A stretch of 64,000 bases of DNA from Absidia repens (Eukaryota; Mucoromycota; Mucoromycetes; Mucorales; Cunninghamellaceae): assembly GCA_002105175.1 (NCBI GenBank), contig MCGE01000011.1, forward strand, positions 186,001-250,000. Reading direction: 5' to 3'. The position numbers and the translations under genes are program-made. The notes beneath the pieces are model-generated. The model saw only the letters and a list, made by a program, of their open reading frames with translations, did no database searches and was not told the DNA's origin. Numbering within the stretch: position 1 is the first letter of the stretch; each line of letters begins with the position of its first letter. Below, one piece after another: positions 47,501 to 58,400 of the stretch.

Positions 47501-48018
47501 TACTACAAATATCAAGCCGGGAACGGGAGCAACTACAAAGGGAAAATGACGGTTTACGGCGGGAAATTGAGCGACTCCGGCGATCTGCCAATGGAAACAG
47601 CAGAAAGTTAGAACAGCCGGCACCGCATGGATCTGTTGTTGATCCTCTTCCACCACCAACTTCTTCTTCCACAGCACTAGATACAATAGAGAATACGAGC
47701 GGGTTGAATCGGCCTCATACAACGTCTCCTGTCACCATGGTCCTACCATTCGATGTTGACAAACCAAAAACACCTAGCTCGACGATTCACTCTACCAGTA
47801 ACAATCCTATTTGGAGCTCCCCACCACCAGCAAAAGCCAGTTCCACCTCATCGCCAACCACCACCGTGAGCGGTGGGAACAAGGAATCAATGAGCACCGA
47901 AAAACCTGCTACTCGTGTCACCTACTCTTCAGTTTTACCTACCCCCTCCTCATCTTACTCATGGACAAGCAAACCTACTGATGCGCCGGAAGCATCATCA
48001 GATTTTAACTCCCCTTAG
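44519..48018 (+). CDS. STE20-family kinase, OSR1/SPAK (Fray) type, with six RFxV motifs
   Basis: Six exons (44519-44855, 44921-45036, 45103-45453, 45521-45774, 45847-47389, 47485-48018) encode 1044 residues. A Ser/Gln-rich leader precedes a kinase domain at about 103-368. It shows the Gly loop [12 protein letters not shown], catalytic HRDVKAGN near 228, ADFGVSSSL, the T-loop [16 protein letters not shown] and [17 protein letters not shown], all matching OSR1/SPAK closely. Then come [11 protein letters not shown] and a long Ser/Thr-rich tail with RF-x-V motifs at about residues 491 (SRFVV), 571 (GRFSV), 645 (SRFAV), 687 (SRFSV), 747 (GRFQV) and 789 (ARFFV). A short coiled coil ([18 protein letters not shown]) starts exon 6. 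OSR1 relatives regulate ion transport and polarity; a C-terminal CCT domain is not visible. Downstream of a WNK-like kinase is inference. Confidence 0.9.
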
Positions 48019-48558
48019 TTTTATCCTCTCTTTTCCTTATATAGTCTAGCTATCTTTTATTTGTTAGTCATTCTCACCCATCCTTCTTGTATATATACAT
48101 ATTCAAAACAATAAAGAAAACTTTTTTTTTTTTGTTAACTGAATTGCAGCAACAAAGTGATTTGATGGGGTACTTTTTATTTAATTATGTGTGTGAAATA
48201 TACAATATAGAGTATGATTTGAGACATTGTCACCATTTTTTTTTTTTTTTGTATATCACAAAGTGAATTTGTCTGGTATGATGTTGTCAAACAAATTGGC
48301 TTCATCCTCACCCGCACTTTCCTCTGATTTTTATTTTTTAATGCCCATCCCCCTCTTCAATAAAAGTCAAAGTACAAGAATCTGCTTTGTCCATCAATAG
48401 TTCATATATATAAAATTAGGAATGATGATAACGATGATTAAAAAGCATTGCATTTTATTTTTATTTTATTTTTATTCTTTTTGTAAAAATAAAGAAAAAG
48501 CAAAATATAAAAGAGAAGGGTACTAAGAGAAAGAAAAAACAACTACATATACTATATA
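48019..48558. other. Intergenic between convergent genes
   Basis: 540 bases carrying both 3' untranslated regions: AATAAAG near 48110 for the kinase, and TTTATTTT repeats around 48455-48480 (AATAAA on the minus strand) for RPN1. Nothing else seen. Confidence 0.45.
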
Positions 48559-51500
48559 CTATTCGGTGTCTTCTTCCATATAATCAGGATTCTTCTTCAA
48601 CAAAACAATGCCTTCTAAGACAGGAGCCAAGGAGATGTCTACGTGAACAAGAAAAAAAAATCGTCAATACCTCTACCAGGATGATGATTCCTTCTTTCTT
48701 CCAACCCCCTCCCCCCCCCTTTTTTTTTCTCAACTTACATTCTTCAGTCCCCAGTTCCGCACGTTCAGAGTGAGCCAATAATACAGGTGTAGAATGTGTT
48801 TGGAATCCAGTGATTGTCTTTGGTCGACCTGCTTGTCCCACAACATCCACTGCTTGTCCCACACGAACAGTCACCGGTGAGCTATTAAGGTCGCCATCAA
48901 ATGTGATCAGGAATCTAGGATACATCGCCGTTACCAAAGAGTACAAAAGGTAATGCCATTTACCAAAGATGACTATTATATAAATAAATATATATATATA
49001 TATATATAAAGAGTTGAGCTGAGTCACTATATTTTTGTTTTTCGAGAGGGAGAAAAAAAAAAAAAAAACTTCAAACTTACATGGTTTATGGTCAGTAAAT
49101 GTGATAATGCTTGTCATCAACCCAGCCAATGCTACAGGAGACATGATTTGACGATCGGTGTGGAATGGATTCAACGTCATTGTACCCTTGGCCATGTGCA
49201 GTAAACCTTGAGCAATGCGCACCATGAAAAGACTGGAAGGTTCCTTGTGATAATAACTAGCTAATTGTCGTAACATTTGTGCAAGTCGAGCATTGTTTGT
49301 GCCTGCACCAACCAACCCCATGGCAAAGATCGCACTCACCGCTACTTCCGTATCGTTGTCGTGAGAGTATTTGCTGAGAGTATCCAAGACTGTGACTGTG
49401 GGATTTGAAGCGCATAATAAACCAAGTGCCAAAGGAACCGCCTTACGGATAGTAGGTTCGCCATAATGCATCTACGGTTTCATAAAAGTATATAAATATA
49501 TATATAAAGCTTAGAAACACTAATTCTTGTCATCCACCTCTCCCTCCCCGCTTATTTTTTCTTTTTTTTAATAATTACCAAATGGTTGAATGTGCGCATA
49601 GACATTTCAGTTCCAACATCTTCACCCATGGCAATCAAAGCGACACCAATGGTAGCAAATGCTTGATGAGTATCGTCTTCCTTTTCCTTATCCAAATGGT
49701 CATTGCAGATATGTAGCATTTTTTGCACCTTGAGGACATTGCCAGTACCGGCGTAAGAAAGGATTTCCACCAAGACTTCGGCTTGTTTGCCAAGAGGATG
49801 TTCAATGGCCTTGAGCGTTTCCAGCGTTGCTTCGGAAGAGTCTTGTTTGCCGAGGAATAAGAGACCAAGACCAAGGGCCATGAATCGAGACCACGTTTCC
49901 TTGAGATATTTGTCTTCCCGTTCCATCATGGTTTGTAAAATGGTGCTAGTAATATCGCCGTGACAGGTACCAACAAACACCATACCAAGAGCCAGAGCGG
50001 CGACTGACGATAATTCCATCGTTAATCCCGTATCGCTCACAATAGGTAATAACAATTCCGCCACTTCTTCACGCGCTGAGCCTGCATATGCAAGACCAAG
50101 ACTAAAAAAAAAGAAAGGTGATATGAATGAGTCATATTTTCGTGAATATCTCCATACCCTCTCTGTCTCTCTCTTGTTTCGTTGGCTTACCCGAAAATAG
50201 CTGCGTGTCGGACATGTGGATTACCACCTTCAATAGCTTCAGACAATAAAGCAAAAGCAGGATCGGATTCTTCACGCACACCGGTGTTTAAAATACCAAT
50301 GGCCAAAAGAGCACCAGCCTAAAGAAAAGAGGGACATGAGTACCACCATAATTTCTATATACACATCAAGTCTTCTTTTGCCACTTACCTTAATATTATC
50401 ATCATTGGAGTACATATACTTGTCAATCAAAGTAAGACCCACTTCAATATCCCAAAGAGAGATCATACCCAAAGAAGCCGTTGCACTGGTCATACCATAG
50501 TCTTTTGTTTTGTAAATCCAAGAGGAGGAGTTTTCATCTTCTGTGATCATCAATTTGTCGTTACCGAAACCAGCATTTACAAAAGCATTGACAAAAGTAG
50601 AAGCGAGATTGTTGCGTGCAGAATCCACATTAGTGCTAAATGCCGTACCTTAAATAAGAAAAACCTTCCAAGTTAATCGTCATCTAAATCATCCAAACTT
50701 TTTTTTTTCTCTCTCTTACGGTGGTTTTCGAGGTGACTCTTGTAAATGTCTTCAGGCACCTTTGGTTCCAATACATCCAATTCCCGAGCAAGAGCAATAA
50801 AGTACCGAGATAAGTGTGTGTTGTTCAAGCATTCACTTAATTCCACATCATCTGTTTCGATTTGAATTTGTTGACGAGCTAATTGGAATGCCATTTGCTT
50901 CTTGAGAAGACTATGAATAAAAACGACCAATGAAAAAAGGGGATATGAGTTGACTAGACTTCCATAGTGTTTTTTTTAAAAAAAAACAAAAGAGAGACTT
51001 ACGGGTCAGGGCAAGATTCAAAATCTTCCTTGATGGAATCCAAATCACCCATGCGAATCGACAAATTCAGCGCTTGAGCATATTTTTCTTGTTGACGATA
51101 GATGGTACGGACGGTTCGAATGAATGACACATCATCAGGAGGAGCAAGCAAGTTGACACATCTTTAAACAAAAAGTAAAAAACAACTCGAATCAATCACT
51201 TCACCCATTATCCATCCACTTTTTTTCTCTCAGTCTGTCGTTCTCTCTCTTTATACTTACCCAACCATGTATAAACAAACTCGTTCATAGGTATCCTTGT
51301 CCACAAAACGAGTCAATTGGTCGATCGCTTCCAATTCCAATAATAAATCCACAGCATCAGCTTCACCGTTGTGTTTCAAAAAGAAGGGGACAATATTCAA
51401 TGCCAAATCCAAAATATCGTCTGTTGATTGTTCAGCCGCATTGCGAGCTTCGTATTCTTGACTGAGTTCGCCAGCTAAGTGACGCACGTATTCATGGCCC

Positions 51501-52252
51501 CACGATCCAAAGTTTTCTTCAGCAGTGCCGCGTAAGCGATATTTCAAGCATGCTCGTTCACCTTCTTCGCCATATGTCATGGAGAGCACTGACAAGATAT
51601 CAGAAAAGAGATTCTACATAGCAAGAAAAAAAAAAAGGAACAGATCAATATTGGTAGGGAAGGGTGCGTGAATGAGCTTCTATGAAAATAGAACAAAATC
51701 CTGTTGCAATATATATATATATATATATATACGCTTACCTTGCTTTCAGATGAGGGCCAAGTTTCATAAACATCCTTCAAAGTGCTATAGTGAGGACTGA
51801 GGAATTTGAGTGGTTTTGGGACTGAGGTCATGGAGCTTGTAGAAGTTCGGATCAGTGTACGAAGTTGTTCCAAAGCAGGGCGATGAAGATCAATTTGAGT
51901 ATCCTATTCATAGCAATAAGAATAAATCAGCTATCCGCGTTTTACCCTACCCTGTCCCTCATCTACAAGTAGTTGCCTTTCATCTACTTACTTGGATTCT
52001 TTCAACCAGTAACTCGAGTTCGCTTTTCAATTGTTGATCTTCTTCAGACTATAAAAACAAATGTATCAACATACAGGGTGGTTAAAAAAAAAAAAAACAT
52101 TCAACTATGCATCATTATGTGTATGTTTGTATGTATGTGTGTATTTTTTTTATTACCAGCTCTTCTTCTTGGTCTTTCTTGTCCTTTGTCTTGTCATCAA
52201 CAGGTTTCTTTTCAACTTGGTCAGTAGGTTCATCCTTGGTTGGTTCCGCCAT
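48559..52252 (-). CDS. RPN1: 26S proteasome regulatory subunit RPN1 (PSMD2)
   Basis: The largest-but-one base subunit of the 19S particle, a receptor for ubiquitin-like shuttle factors and the Ubp6 deubiquitinase. Twelve exons (52252-52157, 52048-51992, 51903-51739, 51613-51261, 51161-51003, 50910-50720, 50648-50389, 50318-50191, 50101-49579, 49471-49081, 48972-48739, 48638-48559) give 878 residues. It starts with an acidic/basic leader ([17 protein letters not shown]), then [18 protein letters not shown], the [20 protein letters not shown] region, and [19 protein letters not shown]. The PC repeats form the toroid ([69 protein letters not shown]). The C-terminal domain includes [20 protein letters not shown] and ends [10 protein letters not shown]. 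Confidence 0.96.
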
Positions 52253-52996
52253 GATTCAATTCTGTATAATATAGATAAATAGGATATGTGGAGTAAAAAA
52301 AAAAAAAAAATCTAAAAAAGCGAATAAAAAAAGAAAAAGAAAAGATATTGCGCGTCCCTCTAACGGTTCATATTTAGACAGCGGGAGGGACGGCGATTGC
52401 GCGTCTTCAATGATTTTTTTTTTTCGCCGGCTTGCACTATGACGTTGATGGCAGAAGTTCTTACACAAATTCAAATGCCGTTTCTTTTCTCCCATTCATG
52501 GCCTGCTGCCTTCCCCAGCGAACGCCAGCCCGGTTTTTTTTATGCCCCTCCCTGACCCTTCATCGTTTATGGCAATTCATCCTTCCAAAAAAAAAAAAAA
52601 AAAAAAAATGCAATTTTTTGATATTATCTGATCCGTCCCAGTCACCCTCCCTATTCCTCATACATCTTCAGTTTCACTATAGGAGCACAACTTTATCATT
52701 CAAAAAACTTGATATTTTTATTGACAATATACATTATAAAAAAACAATAAAAGGATAAAAATAAACATGATAAAGTAATTTTATCATAACAAAAAAAAAA
52801 AAAAGGGGAGGAAGGGGGATAAATAATAATAATAATAATACTATTAAGAGAAAACAAGACACTAGATGATACAATAACTAAAATAAATAAAAAGAAGGGT
52901 GTGTGTGTGTGTGTGTGGGTGGGTGGGTGGACAATAAAATCGCTTTCATGGGCCAGCATGGAGATTATATTTTTTTGGGGGGGGAGGTCCGGGGCA
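52253..52996. promoter_or_regulatory. RPN1 upstream region and 3' end of the coiled-coil gene
   Basis: 744 bases. A GT repeat followed by GGGT units lies at about 52898-52931. Homopolymer runs are present at 52295-52310 and 52588-52608. Two CG-containing patches lie at 52350-52400, close to the RPN1 start. The sequence GGTGGCAAA-type proteasome element is not obvious to me. No gene seen. Confidence 0.4.
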
Positions 52997-54607
52997 CTAA
53001 TTCGTCAAGCGTTGTTTCCATCCTTTCCAAAACGACCGTTGACGAGTGACTCCGTTTGCCATGCCTGTGTCTGCCGCCGAGTCGTACCGATGATGATGAT
53101 GGTGGTGGATATGATGTTCATGTAACGTGCGAATATCAGGCATGGATGTTTTATGCCCCAGCGATTTTTCATAGTCAAGGACAGCTGCTGCTTCTGCTGT
53201 TGCTGCGTCGGAAGAGTCCAAAGGAGGAGGTGGTGGTACCCGAGGAGAAGAGGAAGGAGTCATGAGAAGTGTATTTCGAGGAGACAAATCCGGAGTCGTT
53301 GTTGACGATGTTGTTGTTGTTGGCAATGGTGGGAGGCTTTCCCTTGGCGGAGGGGTTTGAGGAGGTGAATATGGTTTATTGAGATACTTGGCATTCATCG
53401 AAGAAGGAGAAGAGCCGATGTGCATGCTGCTGTTGACAGTGACCCAATCGAGGCAGGATGATGTCGCAGACGATACAGTAGTGGCATACGATGATAAGGA
53501 GCCGGTGGATGGCATGGACGCGAGTCTTGCATGATTGCGTTGTTGTTGTGGTGGTTGCCCTTTGTCACCTTCCACAAGCTGGTGCGTCAGCTGTTTCATC
53601 TTTTTGACCAACATATCACGTTCATTGGCGAGCAAAGTGATCACTTCCTCCTTGTCGTCCAGTTCCAATCGCTGCAGCTCCAATTGTGAGTGAAGCAAAA
53701 GGGTTTGTTGATGTTGATGCTGCTGCTGCTGCTGATGCTGATGCTGATGCTTATATGTTGTCTTCCCAATAGATAACGAGGAGGAGGTGGATGGCGTTGG
53801 TAAGGATGAAGGTCGTCTGTTGGTTTTGTTGGTTTCCATCGCTTTGATAAGGTCTTCCTGGTTTTGGACAATGGTGCCAAGGGACTTGGTGCAAAGTCGT
53901 TCCTGTTCCAGTTCTCCCAAGTATTTGTTCATCATCCATTGAGTCCCTATTTCACATGCTGCTAATTGTCGTTGAAGGTTGGCGATCTGTCGCTTTTGTT
54001 GTCCATGAATGGTTTGCTGACAGTTGTAATGGGTGATGATGTCTTCATAATCCGCTTGTTGTTTGTTTCCACTGTCGTAATCGTTGTCATTGTCAATTTC
54101 GCTCATGTCAAACAAGAAGGAGCAACCAAGTGGCGATGTTGGAATTGCCATATTTGGTGATTCACATGCTGATGAATAAGGGGTGTCGATCGTCTGGTCG
54201 GAAAGCTGTTGCTTTAACTCATCCCTTTCGGTCGTCATTTTCTCCAATTGTTCCACTAGTGATTGGTGACTGAACTTTGCATACTTTGTTCTGTTCAAAT
54301 AAGAGGATGAAGCTAACTGATCAGATTTGTGTGATGTTGGTGGTGGTGCAGGAGTGTTTTTCTTGAATGATGAGATGGATGATGCTGATCGGTTTAGGCT
54401 GCAGCTTTTTTCTTTGTTGGTTTTTTGCTCAATATGGCTTGATCGGTGCGTTGGTGTATCAGTATTGGCGATTGATGATGATCCAAATCGATTTCGAAGT
54501 GAGGCAATATCAGGACCAGATTTGGATTGACGATTTGATGTTTGACGCAAATCGTTGTTCGTACTCTGTTGATTCAAAGCAGCTATCACGGCTTGTACAC
54601 TGCTCAT
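52997..54607 (-). CDS. Coiled-coil, low-complexity protein of unknown function
   Basis: A single-exon gene of 536 residues, unusual here where most genes have introns. I do not recognise the family. The N-terminus MSSVQAVIAALNQQST and the motif SGPDIASLRNRFGSSS look conserved. Coiled-coil segments lie at about residues 115-140 (SLVEQLEKMTTERDELKQQL), 200-250 (KRQIANLQRQLAACEIG, YLGELEQERL) and 305-345 (LELQRLELDDKEEVITLLAN). Poly-Gln/His, Pro-rich (SPRVPPPPPLD) and poly-His tracts fill the rest. The C-terminus RQRSFWKGWKQRL is basic and aromatic, a possible amphipathic anchor. Pro-rich stretches suggest SH3 or profilin contacts; a cytoskeletal or polarity role is only a guess. Confidence 0.8.
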   Translation of the reverse strand: MSSVQAVIAALNQQSTNNDLRQTSNRQSKSGPDIASLRNRFGSSSIANTDTPTHRSSHIEQKTNKEKSCSLNRSASSISSFKKNTPAPPPTSHKSDQLASSSYLNRTKYAKFSHQSLVEQLEKMTTERDELKQQLSDQTIDTPYSSACESPNMAIPTSPLGCSFLFDMSEIDNDNDYDSGNKQQADYEDIITHYNCQQTIHGQQKRQIANLQRQLAACEIGTQWMMNKYLGELEQERLCTKSLGTIVQNQEDLIKAMETNKTNRRPSSLPTPSTSSSLSIGKTTYKHQHQHQQQQQHQHQQTLLLHSQLELQRLELDDKEEVITLLANERDMLVKKMKQLTHQLVEGDKGQPPQQQRNHARLASMPSTGSLSSYATTVSSATSSCLDWVTVNSSMHIGSSPSSMNAKYLNKPYSPPQTPPPRESLPPLPTTTTSSTTTPDLSPRNTLLMTPSSSPRVPPPPPLDSSDAATAEAAAVLDYEKSLGHKTSMPDIRTLHEHHIHHHHHHRYDSAADTGMANGVTRQRSFWKGWKQRLTN

Positions 54608-54864
54608 TTTTTTTTTTTGAAGTGTGTGTGTGTGTTAAAAAAAAAAAGAATGCGGAAGAAAAACGAAAAAATAGAAGGAGCAGCCAAATTTACCTTTATT
54701 AGAACAGGGTGACAATAGGATATTTAAACTCCGGTGATGCAGGTCTTGGTTTTATTTACAGAAACTAGTTTGTGGCCAAAACGTGTAGTATTGGCGTTCA
54801 ATGGAATATAACTAAAAAAAAATTAAAAAAGACAATAAGAGTCGTAATATCATGCATGAGGACT

Positions 54865-54911
<47 letters not shown>

Positions 54912-56297
54912 ATTGTCCAATGTAATTCTTCTCTTCTAATAACACCAAGCTGCTAAGCCTACTAAACAGTGCAATAAAGTTGATAATTCCAAACTAAAGA
55001 TATAGTAAAAATAAAACCAAGGGAGTAATTAAATGAGCTATCATACATCTAATTTTCAGGGGAAGGGACTGGCAAGAGGAGAATTTCCAAACAGCAACTT
55101 GAAACCATCATCACCTTTCTCCTTAATTTTTGATGTGATAGTATACTGGAAAATATTTTAATAATCTATTTCCTGTTGTCTATTGTCTAAGCATTAAATG
55201 ATTTGATGTCAAGTGCATCACGACTAAACGTGCAGACTTTTTTTAATTTTGTTGCTTTTGAACAAACCCTTAATGTCTTTACAAAACGTCATGGGTTATT
55301 TTTGAGCTTACGACACAAAAACTGTTTGCTTCTGGGCTACCAAAGCGGGTGGAATACAGTATAGGACATACTTCCTGAGACAACTGCGAATAAAGTGATG
55401 GCCCAATTTTTTTTTTTAAATTCTAAATTGAGCATACAGTCGGGGATTAAAAGCATCAACAGATTGGATTGAAGAATAGACTGAGGAGCTCGATGATCAG
55501 GGAAGCCAAAAAAAAAAGGGTAGGTGGAGGTATATGAATATGGGACAAACATGTTTTTTGAACCCTAATAGATATACTAGGATCGATTATATGAATTGTA
55601 ATCCTGTCCCACAACCACGCTAAATATCAAGCGACGCCGATATTGAATACATCACTAAGAAGTTCGATGCAAAGCAAAGAAGAAGAAGAAGAAGAAAAAA
55701 GAAATAGAAAACTTCGACCAAAGAATGGGATGTTGATACAATAAGCACAGACTCTTAGACCAAAAAAAAAAAAGATATGATAGTGCGTAATGTACTTGGA
55801 ACAATTTTAAGGAGTCTAGCTCAGTACATAGAAGTCGGTCATATCAAGTCGAAAGCGCTGAATAGTTTACATGTGTAATTCTGGACTAAAGTCTAGGCAT
55901 TCTACTGTACAGTACAGTACAGTTGGAAGAAAAAAATATATCCACTTATGGTATTGGGATAAATAAACAAACGAGCTATACCATTTTTCTTTTTATTAAA
56001 AAAACCTGAAATGAAGTGTCTTGGTCTCGACAAAAAAAAAACAAAAAAAAACGCGGAGTTCACTTTTCCATGGTCAAAGTCGTCCATGAATATGGTGTAA
56101 CCATGGGTCTAGTTCGTGGACTGCTTGTGAAATCTATCAAAAAGTCAAGTGGCTACAATATATACATATGAAAAAGAAGGGACAATCAAGAATTTTGTAA
56201 AGAGGCAAGAATCTGTATGTAAACAAGTGATTTTTTATTATTTTAATTAGAGGCATATAAACTAACTATTGTGATGATCAATCATCAATTCAAAGGC

Positions 56298-56333
<36 letters not shown>

Positions 56334-56515
56334 AATAGGAGGAGAATAATACTATTTGTTCGTGGAGAGAGGTGTATAAAGAAAAAAAAAAAGGGAAAAG
56401 ATGAAGGAGAGTGACTAAGGGGGAGATGCTACTAAAAAGGTGGAGGAGATAATAAAGTAAATGGAAGGGAGAAAGAAAAAAAAAAAAGAAATAGATTTGA
56501 CTAAACTAAACTAAA
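54608..56515. other. Long intergenic region, no gene seen
   Basis: 1.9 kb upstream of the coiled-coil gene and downstream of the bHLH gene. It contains a 43-base T-tract (54866-54908), a GAA repeat near 55680-55695, TACTGTACAGTACAGTACAG at 55903-55922 and an AT repeat at 56304-56330. A TAGCTCAGT motif at 55817 resembles a tRNA A box, but no matching B box or cloverleaf follows. No coding sequence is recognised. Confidence 0.45.
54866..54908 (+). repeat. 43-base T-tract
   Basis: An uninterrupted run of about 43 thymines in gene-free sequence. On the minus strand it is an A-tract. No clear AATAAA lies at the expected distance on that strand, so it may simply be a slippage-expanded homopolymer. 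Confidence 0.9.
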
Positions 56516-57625
56516 CTACTGTATAGGATACATGTTATCCATGACTTGCTTTTGTACGACAGTTTGCTGAAATCGTTTCAATTGTTCATTTTCTTGCACC
56601 AGTCGTTCCAGTTCGGTCAAGATGGTGATTTGTGATGATTTGAGATGTTGAATGTGTTGTACAGCTATAATAATAGTATGATTAGAATGGAAGCGATGAT
56701 GTGTACATAATATAATTCAACTTACTTCGATGCAATAAAGCTACTTTGCTCATTTTCTTGTTCAGGCAAGTAGGTAGTTCGTTTCGTAATTCTTCAAAAC
56801 CACATTTAATTTGAGCCCTTCGTTTTTGTTCGCTTTGTATGTGTATCTGGCGTCTGAGTTCAGTTGTATTGTTGTTGTTGTTGCTATTGGTGCTATTGCT
56901 GTTAGTCATTGACAGACTCTGTGGCGAAGTTGATGGTGAATTCATTTCATAGTCCTGATAGGAGGTCATGGAGGATGACGGTGCGGTTCCTTCGTATGTT
57001 GATCCAGTCTCCGTATTCGATGATGGCATCAAATTCAAGGTTGGACAAGGCATAGAGGTCGCTGGTGATATTGACGACCTCGGTGAGGATGATGTGCCCG
57101 AATAGGAAGTCGATACCGGGGATGAGGTAACAAGAGGTATAGGTAGCGTTGATATCATGGGTGTTTGATATTGTTGTTTTTCCGTTTGATAAGAAAAATC
57201 CTGACTTGATGACGATGATGGGTGAGTATCCGGAGTGGTATAAAGTTCAGGGTAAAAGGGAGACGTTTCGTTAGCGACAATCATATCATTCACAGTGGTG
57301 GAAGAGTTTGTCGTTGCTGTCGTACTGGACGATGTTGAGGTAAAAAGCGCAGGAGGGTTCATAGAATATACAGCGTTCGACGGTGAATGTGAAAGAGATG
57401 TTTTAGTAGAAGCATACGAATCAGGGCTGTTGGGTAAAGGAAATGTCGATTTGTTTGGGTAAAACGGGGCACCTGTCAAAATATTCAAGGATGAGCGAAT
57501 GTTAAAGTGATTGAAAACCTTTTTATAACCTTACCTGAGTACACCGCAGAGGGTGGCTGGGCTAGTTTATTATCGTCGTATTGTGGATAATATTCGATAG
57601 AAGATCCCAGTAATAATTTGTTCAT
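56516..57625 (-). CDS. bHLH-leucine zipper transcription factor (MAX/MLX-like)
   Basis: Three exons (57625-57535, 57472-56726, 56664-56516) give 328 residues. The first 225 residues are Ser/Thr/Pro-rich and disordered, a likely activation region. The bHLH begins RRQIHIQSEQKRRAQIK: His, Glu and Arg at basic-region positions 5, 9 and 13, the class B pattern that reads CACGTG. Helix 1 is CGFEELRNELPTC, the loop is short (LNKKMSK), and helix 2 (VALLHRTVQHIQHLKSSQIT) runs directly into a zipper-like segment ILTELERLVQENEQLKRF. The last intron falls at the helix 2 HR-T junction. Homo- or heterodimerisation through the zipper is expected. The target genes are unknown; CACGTG occurs in each dispersed repeat of this window, a coincidence not evidence. 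Confidence 0.92.
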
Positions 57626-58400
57626 GATGGGGATCCTTTCAAGTATGCAAAGAATAATGGAAGGAAGAAGAAGAATATATAGTTTAAAGAGAGAAAAGGG
57701 AAGGGTATCATAACTATAAAAATAAGGGGACGAGGGTATAAGGGAAGATAGAAAGAGAGAGACAGGGGATGCACTCAGTGTCCTTCACTATTGATATTTA
57801 GGGAGACTGTATAGTATTATCTTGTACAGAGAGGTTTGAGAGGGATGAAGGGGAATAAAACAAGTGTTTTATGAGAGTGGTAAAAAGAAAAGTAATAAGT
57901 AAAAAAAAAAAAAAAAAGCGGAGCAGTAAAAAGAGGCATAGATGATAAAAATAAATAATTCAGTTTTGAGGGGTGACAACCAATAATATCAAATGATTTT
58001 CTCCTCAACCTTCAATACAAAAAGTGAGGAAGAGGAGACGAATACTGATCAACATATACCGTATTTTTATTGTACAGTACTGTAGAGTACAGCGCTGTAC
58101 AGTATGTACTGTGCAATATACTGTATATCTGTAGGGGGGAGGGAGGAGGAAGGGGAGAACTAAACTTAAAAAATAGCATGTTTCGGATAGTCCATTGACA
58201 GCTTAAGTTAATAGTTATCATGGTCACAATGACAGCATCATACATTTCACTGTTAAATAAGTACATATAAAATAAATAAAAACTAAGGGTTGACTTTTTT
58301 ATTAGTATTATTAAATGCGTGAAGAGTCAATAGCAGATCTGTAAATCTAAAATAAAAATGATATCTATTCTAAGGGTAATGCAAGGGTGTTCATACTAAG
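57626..58400. promoter_or_regulatory. bHLH gene upstream region with palindrome cluster
   Basis: 775 bases between two minus-strand genes. It is purine-rich next to the bHLH start (57650-57770). The notable feature is the TGTACAGTA cluster described separately at 58071-58134. The PPR gene 3' region lies at the right end. No gene seen. Confidence 0.45.
58071..58134. promoter_or_regulatory. Cluster of TGTACAGTA-type palindromes
   Basis: Within 64 bases, near-copies of TGTACAGTA and its complement TACTGTACA alternate, including the perfect palindromes TACAGCGCTGTA (58089-58100) and GTACAGTACTG-like arms at 58072-58083, then CTGTACAGTATGTACTGTG. A smaller cluster with the same unit lies at 55903-55926. 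The two clusters flank the bHLH gene, about 450 bases upstream of its start and 600 bases beyond its stop. Could be a protein-binding array or a cruciform-prone microsatellite. Confidence 0.6.

Noticed and set aside
55810..55870. tRNA gene or tRNA-derived SINE suggested by TAGCTCAGT at 55817
   Set aside because: No GGTTCGAATCC-type B box at the right distance and no cloverleaf can be drawn.
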